Part shown: positions 29,648 through 38,920 of the stretch, piece after piece | Layout: every line of letters begins with the position of its first letter | How positions within the stretch are numbered: position 1 is the stretch's first letter | Assembly: GCF_014133895.1 (NCBI RefSeq) | Contig: NC_050731.1 | Span: 806,001-870,000 of the forward strand | DNA length: 64,000 nt | Origin: Torulaspora globosa | Lineage: Eukaryota; Ascomycota; Saccharomycetes; Saccharomycetales; Saccharomycetaceae | Direction: 5' to 3' | Translations under genes and position numbers: made by a program | Notes under the pieces: model-generated | Told to the model about the DNA's origin: nothing | Databases searched by the model: none | Seen by the model: only the letters and a program-made list of their open reading frames with translations

Positions 29648-31336
29648 ATGCGGTTATGGGGGCCTTGGCATCGTCGGTTGCATTCGCAGGTGTCTCATAT
29701 CACCACTCCCATCTTTTATCCCAACGCCAGGCCACATTTGGGTCATCTTTACTCGAGTCTACTGTGCGATGTGTTCCATCGATGGCAATTGTTCAAGAAA
29801 GGCAGCTCGCTCTTCACTACGGGTACCGACGAGCACGGTTTGAAGATCCAGGCGGCAAGTGAGCGGGCTGGGTACGCAAGTCCCAGGGAATTCGTCGATA
29901 ACCTTTGCAGGGACTTTGTGAAGCTGGACCGAGCTGGAGATATACGGTTTACGAGATTTATACGGACGACAGACGCAGATCATGTCGAGAATGTGCGAAA
30001 GCTTTGGAAGCTGTGTGACCTCAATGGGTTCATCTATCGGGGAGAGCATAAAGGGTGGTATTCTGTCTCAGACGAGACCTTCTATCCGGAGTCCAAGGTG
30101 CAGAGGAGTGGGACGGATGCAGACAAGTTTATCAACACCGAGACGGGAAATGAGGTAGTTTATCATACCGAGACCAACTACTTCTTTAAACTGTCGGCGT
30201 TCAGGGAGAGGCTGGTAGCGTACATTACGGAGAATCCGAGATTCATTGATCCAAGTGCCAAGAGACTGCAAGTGCTGAGAGAGCTGCAGGAAGAGGGCGG
30301 TCTGCCGGATATTTCGATCTCAAGGCCTTCCTCCAGGCTAAAATGGGGGATTGATGTCCCGGGAGACCCATCGCAGAAGGTATATGTTTGGTTTGATGCG
30401 CTCTGCAATTATGTGTCTTCCGTCGGTGGTATAGACGCAATACTCCAAGACGCAATCCCTGAAGTTGCGCTACGTCATGAGGGCGGTAATTTGGAGGTTA
30501 GCTCCGCCGAATGGTGGCGGAATACTACTCATGTTATTGGTAAGGACATCATCAAGTTTCACACCATTTATTGGCCCGCTTTCCTGATGGCTGCAGGATT
30601 GCCGCTGCCGAAGCAGATCGTTGTTCATAGCCACTGGCTGTCGAACGGGGTCAAGATGTCCAAGAGCTTGGGGAATGTGGTTGATCCTTTGCTGATGATT
30701 GATCACTACGGTCGCGATGCGATGAGATGGTTTCTTCTGGAGAATTCTCAGCTGGAAGACGATAACAATTTCCAAGAGGACAAACTGCATTCTACGAGGG
30801 AGCTACTGGTTTCAAAGTGGGGAAACTTGGTTAACAGATGCTGTGGGGCCAAGTTTAACTTACAGCGTGCTGTTGCTACGTTCGCTTCGATGGATCGCGA
30901 GACTCTACTTAATCTGCTCGATGGCGACCAGATGCTTAAAGAGGCCGTACAGAAGCTATTTACTGAACTTGATATGATTTCAGAGAAAATGGACGGATAC
31001 ATCAGCCGTTTCGAATCGAGAGCGGCGCTGAGGAATGTATGGTCTGTGATAGATCTCTCTAACACGCTCATCCAGGACTCTAAACCATGGACCAAAGAAG
31101 GTCCCCAGCAAGACGTAATAATCTATGCATGCATGGAGGCATCACGTATATTGTCCATTTTGTGCCAGCCAATCATTCCATCGCTTGCAGCAAGACTTCT
31201 TGACCGCATAGATGTCCCACTAGACAGGCGGTCAGTGGCATTTACCAAAGTGGGTACGGATGATTTGTATGGCCGAGGCTCGAATGAGAGAGGAAGACCA
31301 GTGCCGCTGCAGAGAAAGCCTCTCAGGGAACAATGA
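29648..31336 (+). CDS. MSM1: mitochondrial methionyl-tRNA synthetase
   Basis: Charges mitochondrial tRNA-Met in the matrix. The ATG at 29648 gives 562 residues starting MRLWGPWHRRLHSQVSH, a basic, hydroxyl-rich presequence. The class-I signature is PHLGHL (29-34) and the KMSKS loop is VKMSKSLGNVVDP near residue 335. TTGTDEHGLKIQ and NRCCGAKFN are also conserved with S. cerevisiae Msm1 (575). An in-frame non-ATG codon at 29621 is not used. The 3' end converges on POL31 with only about 56 bases between stops. Position between YIP1/GIT1 and PSD2 fits YGR171. Confidence 0.96.
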   Translation: MRLWGPWHRRLHSQVSHITTPIFYPNARPHLGHLYSSLLCDVFHRWQLFKKGSSLFTTGTDEHGLKIQAASERAGYASPREFVDNLCRDFVKLDRAGDIRFTRFIRTTDADHVENVRKLWKLCDLNGFIYRGEHKGWYSVSDETFYPESKVQRSGTDADKFINTETGNEVVYHTETNYFFKLSAFRERLVAYITENPRFIDPSAKRLQVLRELQEEGGLPDISISRPSSRLKWGIDVPGDPSQKVYVWFDALCNYVSSVGGIDAILQDAIPEVALRHEGGNLEVSSAEWWRNTTHVIGKDIIKFHTIYWPAFLMAAGLPLPKQIVVHSHWLSNGVKMSKSLGNVVDPLLMIDHYGRDAMRWFLLENSQLEDDNNFQEDKLHSTRELLVSKWGNLVNRCCGAKFNLQRAVATFASMDRETLLNLLDGDQMLKEAVQKLFTELDMISEKMDGYISRFESRAALRNVWSVIDLSNTLIQDSKPWTKEGPQQDVIIYACMEASRILSILCQPIIPSLAARLLDRIDVPLDRRSVAFTKVGTDDLYGRGSNERGRPVPLQRKPLREQ

Positions 31337-31392
31337 TATTATGATAGAATTTCTTGTGAATAGTGCCTGTATAAACTTTGAAGGAACGGTTA

Positions 31393-32867
31393 TTATGCTC
31401 CTATATTGATTACTTCGGTTTCCAAGGTCGTCAGATCTAGTAAAACCACATCACCGGTCGAGCTGAATACGGGAATAGATATCAGTTTTATTTTCCTTCC
31501 GTGCACATCTAAATCTCTGAATCCATAGCCTGGTTGATTACCCACAATGTACACATGAGGCCATTCGTCTAGCAGAAAAGGATCCGAGCTTGGAAAGGGA
31601 TAGGCCCATAGCGTATCAGGTACTGTCGGTGCTATGTTCTGCCACTTCATTGTACACTCCATGAGATCCAACCTGTGTTCGATCGTATCTTCCTCTTGTG
31701 AGCTGCCTTGATTAGGTATCAAATACTTGCAAATATCATTGATACTCTGGCCTGCCGTTGCAAGTATCTCCAGACCCTCTATATGGAAATAATAAGGATT
31801 TGTAACCAGCTTGAGAACATCTCGGTTCACCTCTTCGAGATGGGCTCCAAGAGTTTGGCTAAATAGCGCCTTATGAAGCGGTTTCTGGGGTAAAGATCTA
31901 TTACTAGGATCTTTTGCACCTGGCATCAAAGCCACGGGGATTGATTGGGTCACATTACTCAAGAAATTTCCTAATGTACTCAGACAATTCACAAGCTCAC
32001 CGCTTGAGCTGGTGTCGAACTTGAACGACAAGGAATCTCCGCATACAAGCAATTTACCGATGTTTGAGATCAGTTCGGGTGAGCATAGATTGCCAGTGAG
32101 ATATTCTTGTAATAACTGTAATTTCAGTAAACGACGCGGAGAAGTTGTGCTAATGTTAAGACCAGAAACAACTGCGATCTTCTTATTTCCCGCTACCGCA
32201 CTGCGCCCTGGGCTAAGACTCAAAGGTTTTTGAGGTATAGGTATCGGATAGCAAATGTCAAGTACCTGGAAAGTTCCAGCGTCGGCTTCCATACCCAGTA
32301 CGCCGATGACTGCACCTGTTATGAAGGGAGTAGCTCTAATGTTCTCACCAACTAACAAAACCCGCCCACTCTCATCTTCCAACATTATTTCGTCACTGCC
32401 TTCAGGATCAGTGTAGCTTTTGGTTAGATCGGGAGCTCGATAGACGTCATTTATTACCTCTTCCAAGATGTTGGGCTTGTACTTCAACTCGCAGTAAACA
32501 GTTCCAATCGCCCAACATGGTTCTTTTCCCTGAATATCCAAAACTTTTGCCTTCATCTCAACTTGCTTGCCATCTAGAGTAAAACCGTCGTCCCATCGCC
32601 TTTGGCACTCTTTTCTTACACGGTCCTTGAGAACCGTGAGGCGATGGTGATACAATTTATAATATTGGTCTTCGTAGAGCTTATCGCTGAGATCAACGTC
32701 AAATGCGTTTGGCTGCTCATGATCTTCTTGAAGTTTTACCCTTGTCGTTGAATTCAAGTCCTCTGGACGTTCGTCACTTCATATAATGGAGAAGTTGTTA
32801 GTTTTCCATTCACACTTAAATGAATATTTGATTGAACATACTTGAACTTTCTAAGTAATGAATCCAT
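31393..32867 (-). CDS. POL31: DNA polymerase delta subunit Pol31 (spliced)
   Basis: B-subunit of replicative DNA polymerase delta, also used by Pol zeta; it links Pol3/Rev3 to Pol32. Conserved blocks are PCWAIGTVYCELKYKPN, DEIMLEDESGRVLLVG, VSGLNI, HRLDLMECTMKWQNIAPT and DPFLLDEWPHVYIVGNQP (inactive phosphoesterase fold). The long frame has no ATG at its 5' end, only a TTG. Upstream, an ATG at 32867 opens MDSLLRKF, followed by a GTATGT donor. Joining exon 1 (32842-32867) to exon 2 (31393-32776) gives MDSLLRKFNDERPEDLNSTT and a 469-residue protein, which aligns with the S. cerevisiae start MDALLTKFNEDR. The S. cerevisiae gene has no intron as far as I recall. Confidence 0.9.
32777..32841 (-). 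other. 65-base intron in POL31 with AAG acceptor
   Basis: GTATGT donor at 32841-32836, AACTAAC branch site at 32803-32797, acceptor GAAG ending at 32777, 21 bases past the branch A. The next AG, a CAG ending at 32763, would put exon 2 out of frame; the AAG keeps the frame and restores the family N-terminus. Confidence 0.8.
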
Positions 32868-33086
32868 GGTCGAGCTGTGCTTTTAGCTTCCCAGACAGTT
32901 GCCAGATACCAGTGCCTCTGTCAAAGTGATCTACGTTATAATGCCAATCATGATATTGCGCGAACCTCGAAGACCTCGATATCAGCCAAAAATTTGGAAA
33001 CTGCCATAACTTCGACCAGATTCGAATTGAAGTCCGAATTCAACTAAAGATGTATATAATATGCTAGATGAAATGCCAAAAATTGC

Positions 33087-36000
33087 TTAGACTGTAGTCG
33101 TAGATGTAGAAGAGCTAGTTGGTGACGACGGATGAGGAAGAAGCTCGCCGGGTGATGTGCCATTCTGCGCGGAAGATTCGACTGCTGATTTTCCATATTC
33201 CGACTGCAGAATATTTCTTAATGCCTGATACTCCCAGGGTGCATTATTCAGTGAGGTGGCATTCTCCTGGCTAATACTGATGGTTCTTTTAATTTTCTCC
33301 ACTTGCGCCGGATTGGTGATCTTGATCTTCTCTCTCTTGTGTTCTGCGACGACGGGTGAGTGGCCGACGCTCATGCCGACTTTGACGAGGGTCTCAATCC
33401 CATCAGCGGAGTTCTTCGACAAATCCGCGTCGAGTACAATGGACTTTGAAGGGATAACAATTGCAACTGTTGATCCGCCAAACTTGAAGTAACCCATTTC
33501 TTCACCGCGACGCACAAACTCTCCCTCTTTGCGATCCAGTACTATCGAACCTACCATCATGGCACCTATGGGAACCAAGAGCAATGTGCCAAACTCTGGT
33601 GACTCTAACGGGATTACCATTCGGACGTTTTCACCAAACACGTCCAATGAACTACGAACTGCCATGGGGTTAACCGTGTAATATTGTCCGTCAACAAATA
33701 CCGGCTTGCCGATTGTAGCGTCGCAAGGGCAGTGAAATCTGTGATAATCCTGCGGCGCTAGCCGGAAGATCATTATGCTGCACGAACGGTCATTGAATAT
33801 ATCAGGCTTGTAATTCTTAGTGAGTCTGGTCAAAGAAAAGCGAGTACCTTTGATCCATATGTCCTTGGCCTGATGGATATTAGAAAAGACAGTACATCTG
33901 GAATCTGCTGGCGACACGAATATCTTACCATCGCCTTCCACTTTCCTTGCCCCTGGCTTCAATCTTCTATAGAAGAAATCATTGAATGTCGTGTAAGAGG
34001 TTTCCTCATACTCGGTCATATCCAAAGAATGGAATTTGATAAAAGGAGCGATTTGGCGGACTGAAGCAGGATCGTCAAACTTCTTGCCCTGCCGAATGGA
34101 TAATGTTTTGAGCAAAGCTCTAAATTTTCTCGACTCTTTGCCCTTACCGTTGTAGATAATTCGCATCCCCAACTTGACATGCGCACTGATCTTTTCCTCG
34201 AGAATTATGCCGGAATCTCTGTCCTGGACCAGAATGTTGGCGTTATTTGAACCTAACGCGTACTTACCATAAGTCAGCTTGATCAAGACCTTGGAGAACC
34301 ACCTCTTCGAAGCAAAGTCCGAAGACACATACGATGGTTTTAGCAATTTGCGGTCACTCTCGAAGCTGCAGATTGCTAAGTGAGTGATCAAATCGTTCTC
34401 CAAAACCAACTTAGTGTTCATCATATTTCGAGTGGGCTTACAGGAGTGCGAACAATTAGGACATTTCCAGACGTTCTTGAAACCGGAAGATTTTTTCCAA
34501 TTCTGTAAAAACTCTGTAATTTGAACATTGGATAGAGTTTCACCGGCCCAAGGTTTCTTACCAAAGTGATTGAAAAATTCGCAGATCTCGTCAGCCGTGA
34601 AATAACCAAGTTTATCCAAATACAAGGTTAGGTCGACTATGTCGAACTCAGTACGAGAAGTATGCATCTTTAATGCATTTGACCAAAAAGATTTCTTCAG
34701 AATAGAATAAGGCACGAACTTCATCTTGAGAGACAAGGTCGGGCTTTTAGAATCCTGGGGCTCGACGGTCAATGACAAAGGCAAATCATAATTCGCCCAA
34801 TCATTCTCTGGAGTTTGTTTAGCGATCATGTGAGACCAGCTAAGGTCACAATGAGCTATCTTATCATTGGCTGAAAACGAATCTTTATCCAACACGTTGA
34901 AATGGAATCCAAAATGCGTTTCATCAGGAAACACTTCAAAAGCTGCGCATTCATTATAAACTGGATTCAAAGACTGCTTCTTCCATGACGTTTTAAAAAC
35001 CCGTCTGCCGAATATTGCAATGATAAAAGGATCCATCTCGTATGTTCTACGAGAAACTTTATTCTTCAAAGACGGCAGATCTTTGATATTTCGGAATTCT
35101 AAGAAAACAACTCCCGATGCGTGCTGCTTTTTCGATAGCTTGTAATTACCACTAGGGGTTATGAAATGTGAAGGTATTCTGTTCGAGCGGCGGGTGCGGC
35201 GCAGTCTTGGTAAGCGCCTTCCGGTATGCTTTACGGTAAAATCATCTGTCTCATCATCTTCGTAATCATCGGGCTCATCCTCATCCTCAAGGTCTGCAGA
35301 GCTTTCACGATAAATATCCTGATTGAGGTCTGTGATGTGGGTAGCTGGAATGGCATCATTCTCGTAAACTTCTTCAATATCGTCGTCGTCATCTTCATCG
35401 TCGTCAATGTCATCATGCTCATCCTCTATGAGAGACAAGTGCGAAACGCTGGAAATCAGATCGGGATCCACAACTTCGTATTCATCCAGTACTGGAACTA
35501 TCGATGCGAGATCCTTCTCCACCACATCTTCGTCGTCGACCAGACTTGCCTCATCACTATCAAGAGAGATGATATCAGAAAAAAGGTTATTCTCGCTGGT
35601 GAACTCATCTTGGTCATACACTTCATTGTCCGAGTAGTCCACACGGGACTCAACGTCGTCGTCGTTATCCTTCGATGCTAAAAAGTCGTAGTTATCGTGG
35701 AAATTTTCTTCGCTAGTGCTGTGATCTATCTTCTCATGGTATAATGATGAGAATCTCGAGGGATGGGTTCGCTTCAGAGACCGCTTGTGTTCTAACGCCC
35801 CCAGTAGACTATTTCTCCACTGGTTATACGCCTGTATGGTGCTTAGATGTTTAGAAGACGTAGAAAGTTTGAAACCCAGTTGCACTTCTCCAACAGCGTA
35901 GGGCAGCTCCGACCTATCCTTCAGCTGCCTCTGCAGTCTTTTGTCATATATCCTAAACCATGTGGGATCGATAGAAAACCTATAGCTCGTGACTGTATCC

Positions 36001-36473
36001 CGTCTCTTAAATAGGTCCAAGAGCGACAGCTTGGTTTCTCCGACATAGAGATAACTGTTTTCAGAGCCCCTGCTGGAGGCAGAGCTAATCTGCGAGTTAG
36101 ATCGCGATGGATCGCCTGTGCTGTAACCCTGAGCGCCTAAGCTGGTTGTCGAGTCATTGCTATTGCTTGCCCCGTCAGCTCCGTCGATCGCCACAGCGGG
36201 AGCCGTTGGCAGAGCATCGTAGATGACAATTCTGACCCACTCTGATTGCGGCGACGACGGCAATTTCATTTTCAACGTTTCATTCCATTTTGTCTTTGAA
36301 CTTTTAAGCTTGCTCGTTCTCTTACTGTACAACGAGTTCGTCGTAATGACGCATGTGGGATTACACTTGAAATCCTTGAACAGATCAACATTTTGAACCT
36401 GGACAACGTTAACTTTCAGCATCAATCGCGGTTTTCTTGTGGCAGGTCTCCTTCTATGCCTGATCAACCCCAT
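33087..36473 (-). CDS. PSD2: phosphatidylserine decarboxylase 2
   Basis: Endosome/Golgi-type phosphatidylserine decarboxylase that makes phosphatidylethanolamine. The 1128-residue protein (1138 in S. cerevisiae) has an N-terminal C2 domain (about 18-190), a long acidic Asp/Glu-rich linker, and a second C2 domain (about 470-600). A catalytic decarboxylase domain follows from about 740. The self-cleavage site GGST is at 999-1002 in YFKFGGSTVAIV. DYHRFHCPCDATIG contains the conserved catalytic His region. Cleavage at this Gly-Ser creates the pyruvoyl group. The gene is divergent from LSO2, as on the YGR169-170 track. PSD2 and the BTA1-like gene 2.4 kb further on both act on membrane polar lipids. 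Confidence 0.96.
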   Translation of the reverse strand: MGLIRHRRRPATRKPRLMLKVNVVQVQNVDLFKDFKCNPTCVITTNSLYSKRTSKLKSSKTKWNETLKMKLPSSPQSEWVRIVIYDALPTAPAVAIDGADGASNSNDSTTSLGAQGYSTGDPSRSNSQISSASSRGSENSYLYVGETKLSLLDLFKRRDTVTSYRFSIDPTWFRIYDKRLQRQLKDRSELPYAVGEVQLGFKLSTSSKHLSTIQAYNQWRNSLLGALEHKRSLKRTHPSRFSSLYHEKIDHSTSEENFHDNYDFLASKDNDDDVESRVDYSDNEVYDQDEFTSENNLFSDIISLDSDEASLVDDEDVVEKDLASIVPVLDEYEVVDPDLISSVSHLSLIEDEHDDIDDDEDDDDDIEEVYENDAIPATHITDLNQDIYRESSADLEDEDEPDDYEDDETDDFTVKHTGRRLPRLRRTRRSNRIPSHFITPSGNYKLSKKQHASGVVFLEFRNIKDLPSLKNKVSRRTYEMDPFIIAIFGRRVFKTSWKKQSLNPVYNECAAFEVFPDETHFGFHFNVLDKDSFSANDKIAHCDLSWSHMIAKQTPENDWANYDLPLSLTVEPQDSKSPTLSLKMKFVPYSILKKSFWSNALKMHTSRTEFDIVDLTLYLDKLGYFTADEICEFFNHFGKKPWAGETLSNVQITEFLQNWKKSSGFKNVWKCPNCSHSCKPTRNMMNTKLVLENDLITHLAICSFESDRKLLKPSYVSSDFASKRWFSKVLIKLTYGKYALGSNNANILVQDRDSGIILEEKISAHVKLGMRIIYNGKGKESRKFRALLKTLSIRQGKKFDDPASVRQIAPFIKFHSLDMTEYEETSYTTFNDFFYRRLKPGARKVEGDGKIFVSPADSRCTVFSNIHQAKDIWIKGTRFSLTRLTKNYKPDIFNDRSCSIMIFRLAPQDYHRFHCPCDATIGKPVFVDGQYYTVNPMAVRSSLDVFGENVRMVIPLESPEFGTLLLVPIGAMMVGSIVLDRKEGEFVRRGEEMGYFKFGGSTVAIVIPSKSIVLDADLSKNSADGIETLVKVGMSVGHSPVVAEHKREKIKITNPAQVEKIKRTISISQENATSLNNAPWEYQALRNILQSEYGKSAVESSAQNGTSPGELLPHPSSPTSSSTSTTTV

Positions 36474-36754
36474 CGTATAGTAAAGCTTCCTTCCGTCAAC
36501 TCAACAGCACCGTCACCATACGCCAACGATCTCCAGACAGATCTCCGGGATCTTGAGCCGTCAATTGGCTTGTCCCTAGTGCTTAGAGCTCAAGAATTGC
36601 GAGCTAACGGTCTTTTAAGACGAAGTTTGTCAAATATAACGAGAGAAGGGCTAAGTGCAACTGCAACTCTCCATAGCCACTTCACCAAGCCTGATATCGC
36701 TTCCAGTGGCATTGCAAGAAGTGCAAATTGAAGTACGCCAACAAGGTTTTAGTC

Positions 36755-37030
36755 ATGGGGAAGAGGTTTTCTGAATCAGCAGCAAAAAAGGCACAAGGCC
36801 AAGCTAGAAAGCGTGAGCAGGCAGCAGCCCAGCAGAGGGCTGAGCATGCCAGGCAGGAGGCTGAGGAGGCTGCCAAATGGGAGGAGGGCGCTCGCAGGCC
36901 CAGCCAGAAGAAGCTCTCCGAAGAGCAGAAGAGGCAGGAGAAACTGAAGGCCAAGAAAGAACGGGAAGAGCTCCTGGCAGCTGAGGAATCCGATATCGCC
37001 AAGGAAGGGAGGAGTAAGAGAAGAATGTAA
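36755..37030 (+). CDS. LSO2: ribosome-associated recovery factor Lso2
   Basis: Small, highly charged ribosome-binding protein (CCDC124 family). It occupies the intersubunit interface of idle 80S ribosomes and aids restart after starvation. The ATG at 36755 gives 91 residues starting MGKRFSESAAKKAQGQARKR, the conserved family start. A single long helix of Lys/Glu/Ala/Gln follows, then a basic end. An in-frame non-ATG extension upstream is ignored. Its position between PSD2 and PUS6 equals YGR169C-A. The paralogue pair LSO1/LSO2 in S. cerevisiae is represented by this one gene in the window. Confidence 0.9.
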   Translation: MGKRFSESAAKKAQGQARKREQAAAQQRAEHARQEAEEAAKWEEGARRPSQKKLSEEQKRQEKLKAKKEREELLAAEESDIAKEGRSKRRM

Positions 37031-37126
37031 TAGGGACGATGACAGTGCCGTGGCTTTCAGAACGATAGAGGAAGCTGTTAGAGTGATTAATACGTAATAT
37101 GGACAATACATAAAAAAATATGCATC

Positions 37127-38122
37127 TTAATACCACAATCTTTTCACCGCGAAGGGTATCTCGTTGCTCTCCAGAGATTTGTTCAGGGAATGAACCCTCA
37201 CGCGGTCATTGGCAAGCTGTACCCAGGTCTTGCCTCCCGCCTTGGATGACTGAGGCTTCAAAAACTCGTCCCAGTCCAGTCGCGACACAACCTGAACACT
37301 CTCCTTAACGCAGGATTCAAATTCCTTTTTGGTCTCTCTGTCAGGGAATATTAGCACCTGGTACATGTAGTAACCATCCTTGGCAACTCCAACTCGGCTC
37401 CGCCCGTCTGGATCCGTGTATCTGGTGCCAGCACCTCCGGATGATAGCGCCTCCTGCACTGCAAGGTCACCACTCAGCGCGCACCACTCCTTGATAAAGC
37501 ATTTGCGCAGCGATACTCGCAGATTCCTTCTCAGAAACGCATAGTTTCGCGGGATATTGGATGGGTTGCTTTCGAACAATCTACCCAGACTATTTGCCGT
37601 ACTCTGAGTCCTGAGAAATCCATTTTTCTGACTATTTCGCTGGAACAAGGCCTTGCCAGCGCTCCCATCCCCGCTTGAACCACTACCATTGAGGAAAACC
37701 TGCCCAACAGTTCTTACATTCACTGCAGGTTTACTTTTGCGAAACATTGATAAAAAGTGATCAGGCGGGAAATACATCAGTCGGAAGAAATCGCACTGGT
37801 AGACATGCGATTCTCGAGAATAGATCTTGTGAACATTCTGAAACCGTTGTACAATTCGGTTGCAACCCTTTACCTTTGCGGCGGCGGTTGCTAAATTCTG
37901 CCGTTCCTGATTCTGGTCCCAGCGTTCCCGAGGCCTCACATCGGTGATAAATGTGTTGTTGCAGTCTTCCAACTTCTTTTTAAGAGCCAATTGCCTAGCT
38001 CTCGGCGACGATAGACTGACGCCACTCGCGTTTGGCAGGACAGGACCAGTCCCATTATTGTAAGCAGTTGGTAATTTCAATTTCTTCAGCACCAGCTCCG
38101 AAGCTTGCTTACATCGATTCAT
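37127..38122 (-). CDS. PET130: mitochondrial protein, probably Pet130
   Basis: 331-residue basic protein with no domain I can name. The ATG at 38122 gives MNRCKQASELVLKKLKLPT; a 9-codon longer frame starts with GTG. Visible blocks are PRERWDQNQERQNLA, KIYSRESHVYQCDFFRLMYF and a basic RNYAFLRRNLRVSLRKCF. The assignment to PET130 (YJL023C, 347 residues, required for respiratory growth) rests on length, a mitochondrial-looking start and position. It lies near BBC1 in the same orientation, as YJL023C and YJL020C do in S. cerevisiae, with only genes of the other track between. I considered MRPS35 and rejected it because that gene is found at 49.4-50.6 kb. It shares an upstream region with the BTA1-like gene. 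Confidence 0.65.
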   Translation of the reverse strand: MNRCKQASELVLKKLKLPTAYNNGTGPVLPNASGVSLSSPRARQLALKKKLEDCNNTFITDVRPRERWDQNQERQNLATAAAKVKGCNRIVQRFQNVHKIYSRESHVYQCDFFRLMYFPPDHFLSMFRKSKPAVNVRTVGQVFLNGSGSSGDGSAGKALFQRNSQKNGFLRTQSTANSLGRLFESNPSNIPRNYAFLRRNLRVSLRKCFIKEWCALSGDLAVQEALSSGGAGTRYTDPDGRSRVGVAKDGYYMYQVLIFPDRETKKEFESCVKESVQVVSRLDWDEFLKPQSSKAGGKTWVQLANDRVRVHSLNKSLESNEIPFAVKRLWY

Positions 38123-38522
38123 ACCCACAAATATTCGCAGAGCTTCCACCTGGTGCTCAACAGCTCATCTCAAGATGTGGATAACCCGAATTTTTCACTT
38201 CCGTTACCCGCAGTTGGTGAAGTTTTGGTCCATTCAAATTAAAGCCTTTAATGTCAACCACCGACATTAGGATACTTAACGGCTATACTGCAAGAGCAGC
38301 CCACGTTACCCGCTCAAACCACCGTGGAAGATTCGCCTAATTTATGAGACTGTAAAATGGCTCCAATGCTTAAAACGTCGCCGACTTCATAAATTTGCAC
38401 ATGCCAAGTCGCACAGGGGACCGTTGTTGTCCAATAATTTTGAGCCCATCTTGCTGAATGATCTAGAGACCCGGCCAGCTGCCTGGCCTCGGCTGTGAAT
38501 TACCAATCATCTTGGATGTCTC

Positions 38523-38547
38523 CACGTGTATACCGATCCTCCACGTG
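38523..38547. promoter_or_regulatory. two CACGTG (Pho4-type) sites
   Basis: Exact CACGTG at 38523-38528 and 38542-38547, each in the context TCCACGTGT, 19 bases apart and about 375-400 bases before the BTA1-like ATG. The identical flanks and close spacing suggest a real paired element for Pho4 (or Cbf1). Confidence 0.65.
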
Positions 38548-38707
38548 TGACATGACGGGCGTATCTACTGAACAATTCATGGCCTCCATCGGTTCAATAC
38601 TTTCGGCCCTGGGCGCGAATTTCAGGTGTGAATTCTCATACGCGATGGAGGCCATTTTACAAGTCGGGACGTGTGACAACTTTTGGTATATCTTGAAGTG
38701 CGGTATA

Positions 38708-38713
38708 CACGTG
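38708..38713. promoter_or_regulatory. third CACGTG site upstream of BTA1-like gene
   Basis: CACGTG in ATACACGTGCGT, about 210 bases before the ATG and 76 bases before the TATA box, a usual activator distance in yeast. Confidence 0.6.
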
Positions 38714-38788
38714 CGTACAGAAACCACGATACCGGACGAAAAGGAACCGTTCATTCGCCTGATGACGGGCTTGAGGGTCGCCAATCAA

Positions 38789-38796
38789 TATAAATA
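38789..38796 (+). promoter_or_regulatory. TATA box of BTA1-like gene
   Basis: TATAAATA 125 bases before the ATG at 38921. Strong TATA elements are typical of inducible yeast promoters. Confidence 0.6.
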
Positions 38797-38920
38797 GGTC
38801 TGCAGGAGGGCAGGATGCCTGGGATGCGCTGTAGAGTCGCTAGTCAGTCAGCAGCTCAGAGTGTCAGTAATTGCTGACGTCGAGAAAACAAAAGATAGCG
38901 CCGCGCGGTCAGATCGAATT

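Larger units (their letters stand above)
38123..38920. other. divergent PET130/BTA1-like upstream region
   Basis: About 800 bases between divergent starts. It holds three CACGTG sites and a TATA box on the BTA1-like side (listed separately). A short upstream frame (ATG 38815 to TGA 38877, 20 codons) would matter only if transcription starts before it. Confidence 0.6.

Noticed and set aside
37127..38122. first taken as MRPS35 because of a mitochondrial-looking, basic sequence
   Set aside because: True MRPS35 was found, spliced, at 49410-50622. Position and length favour PET130.
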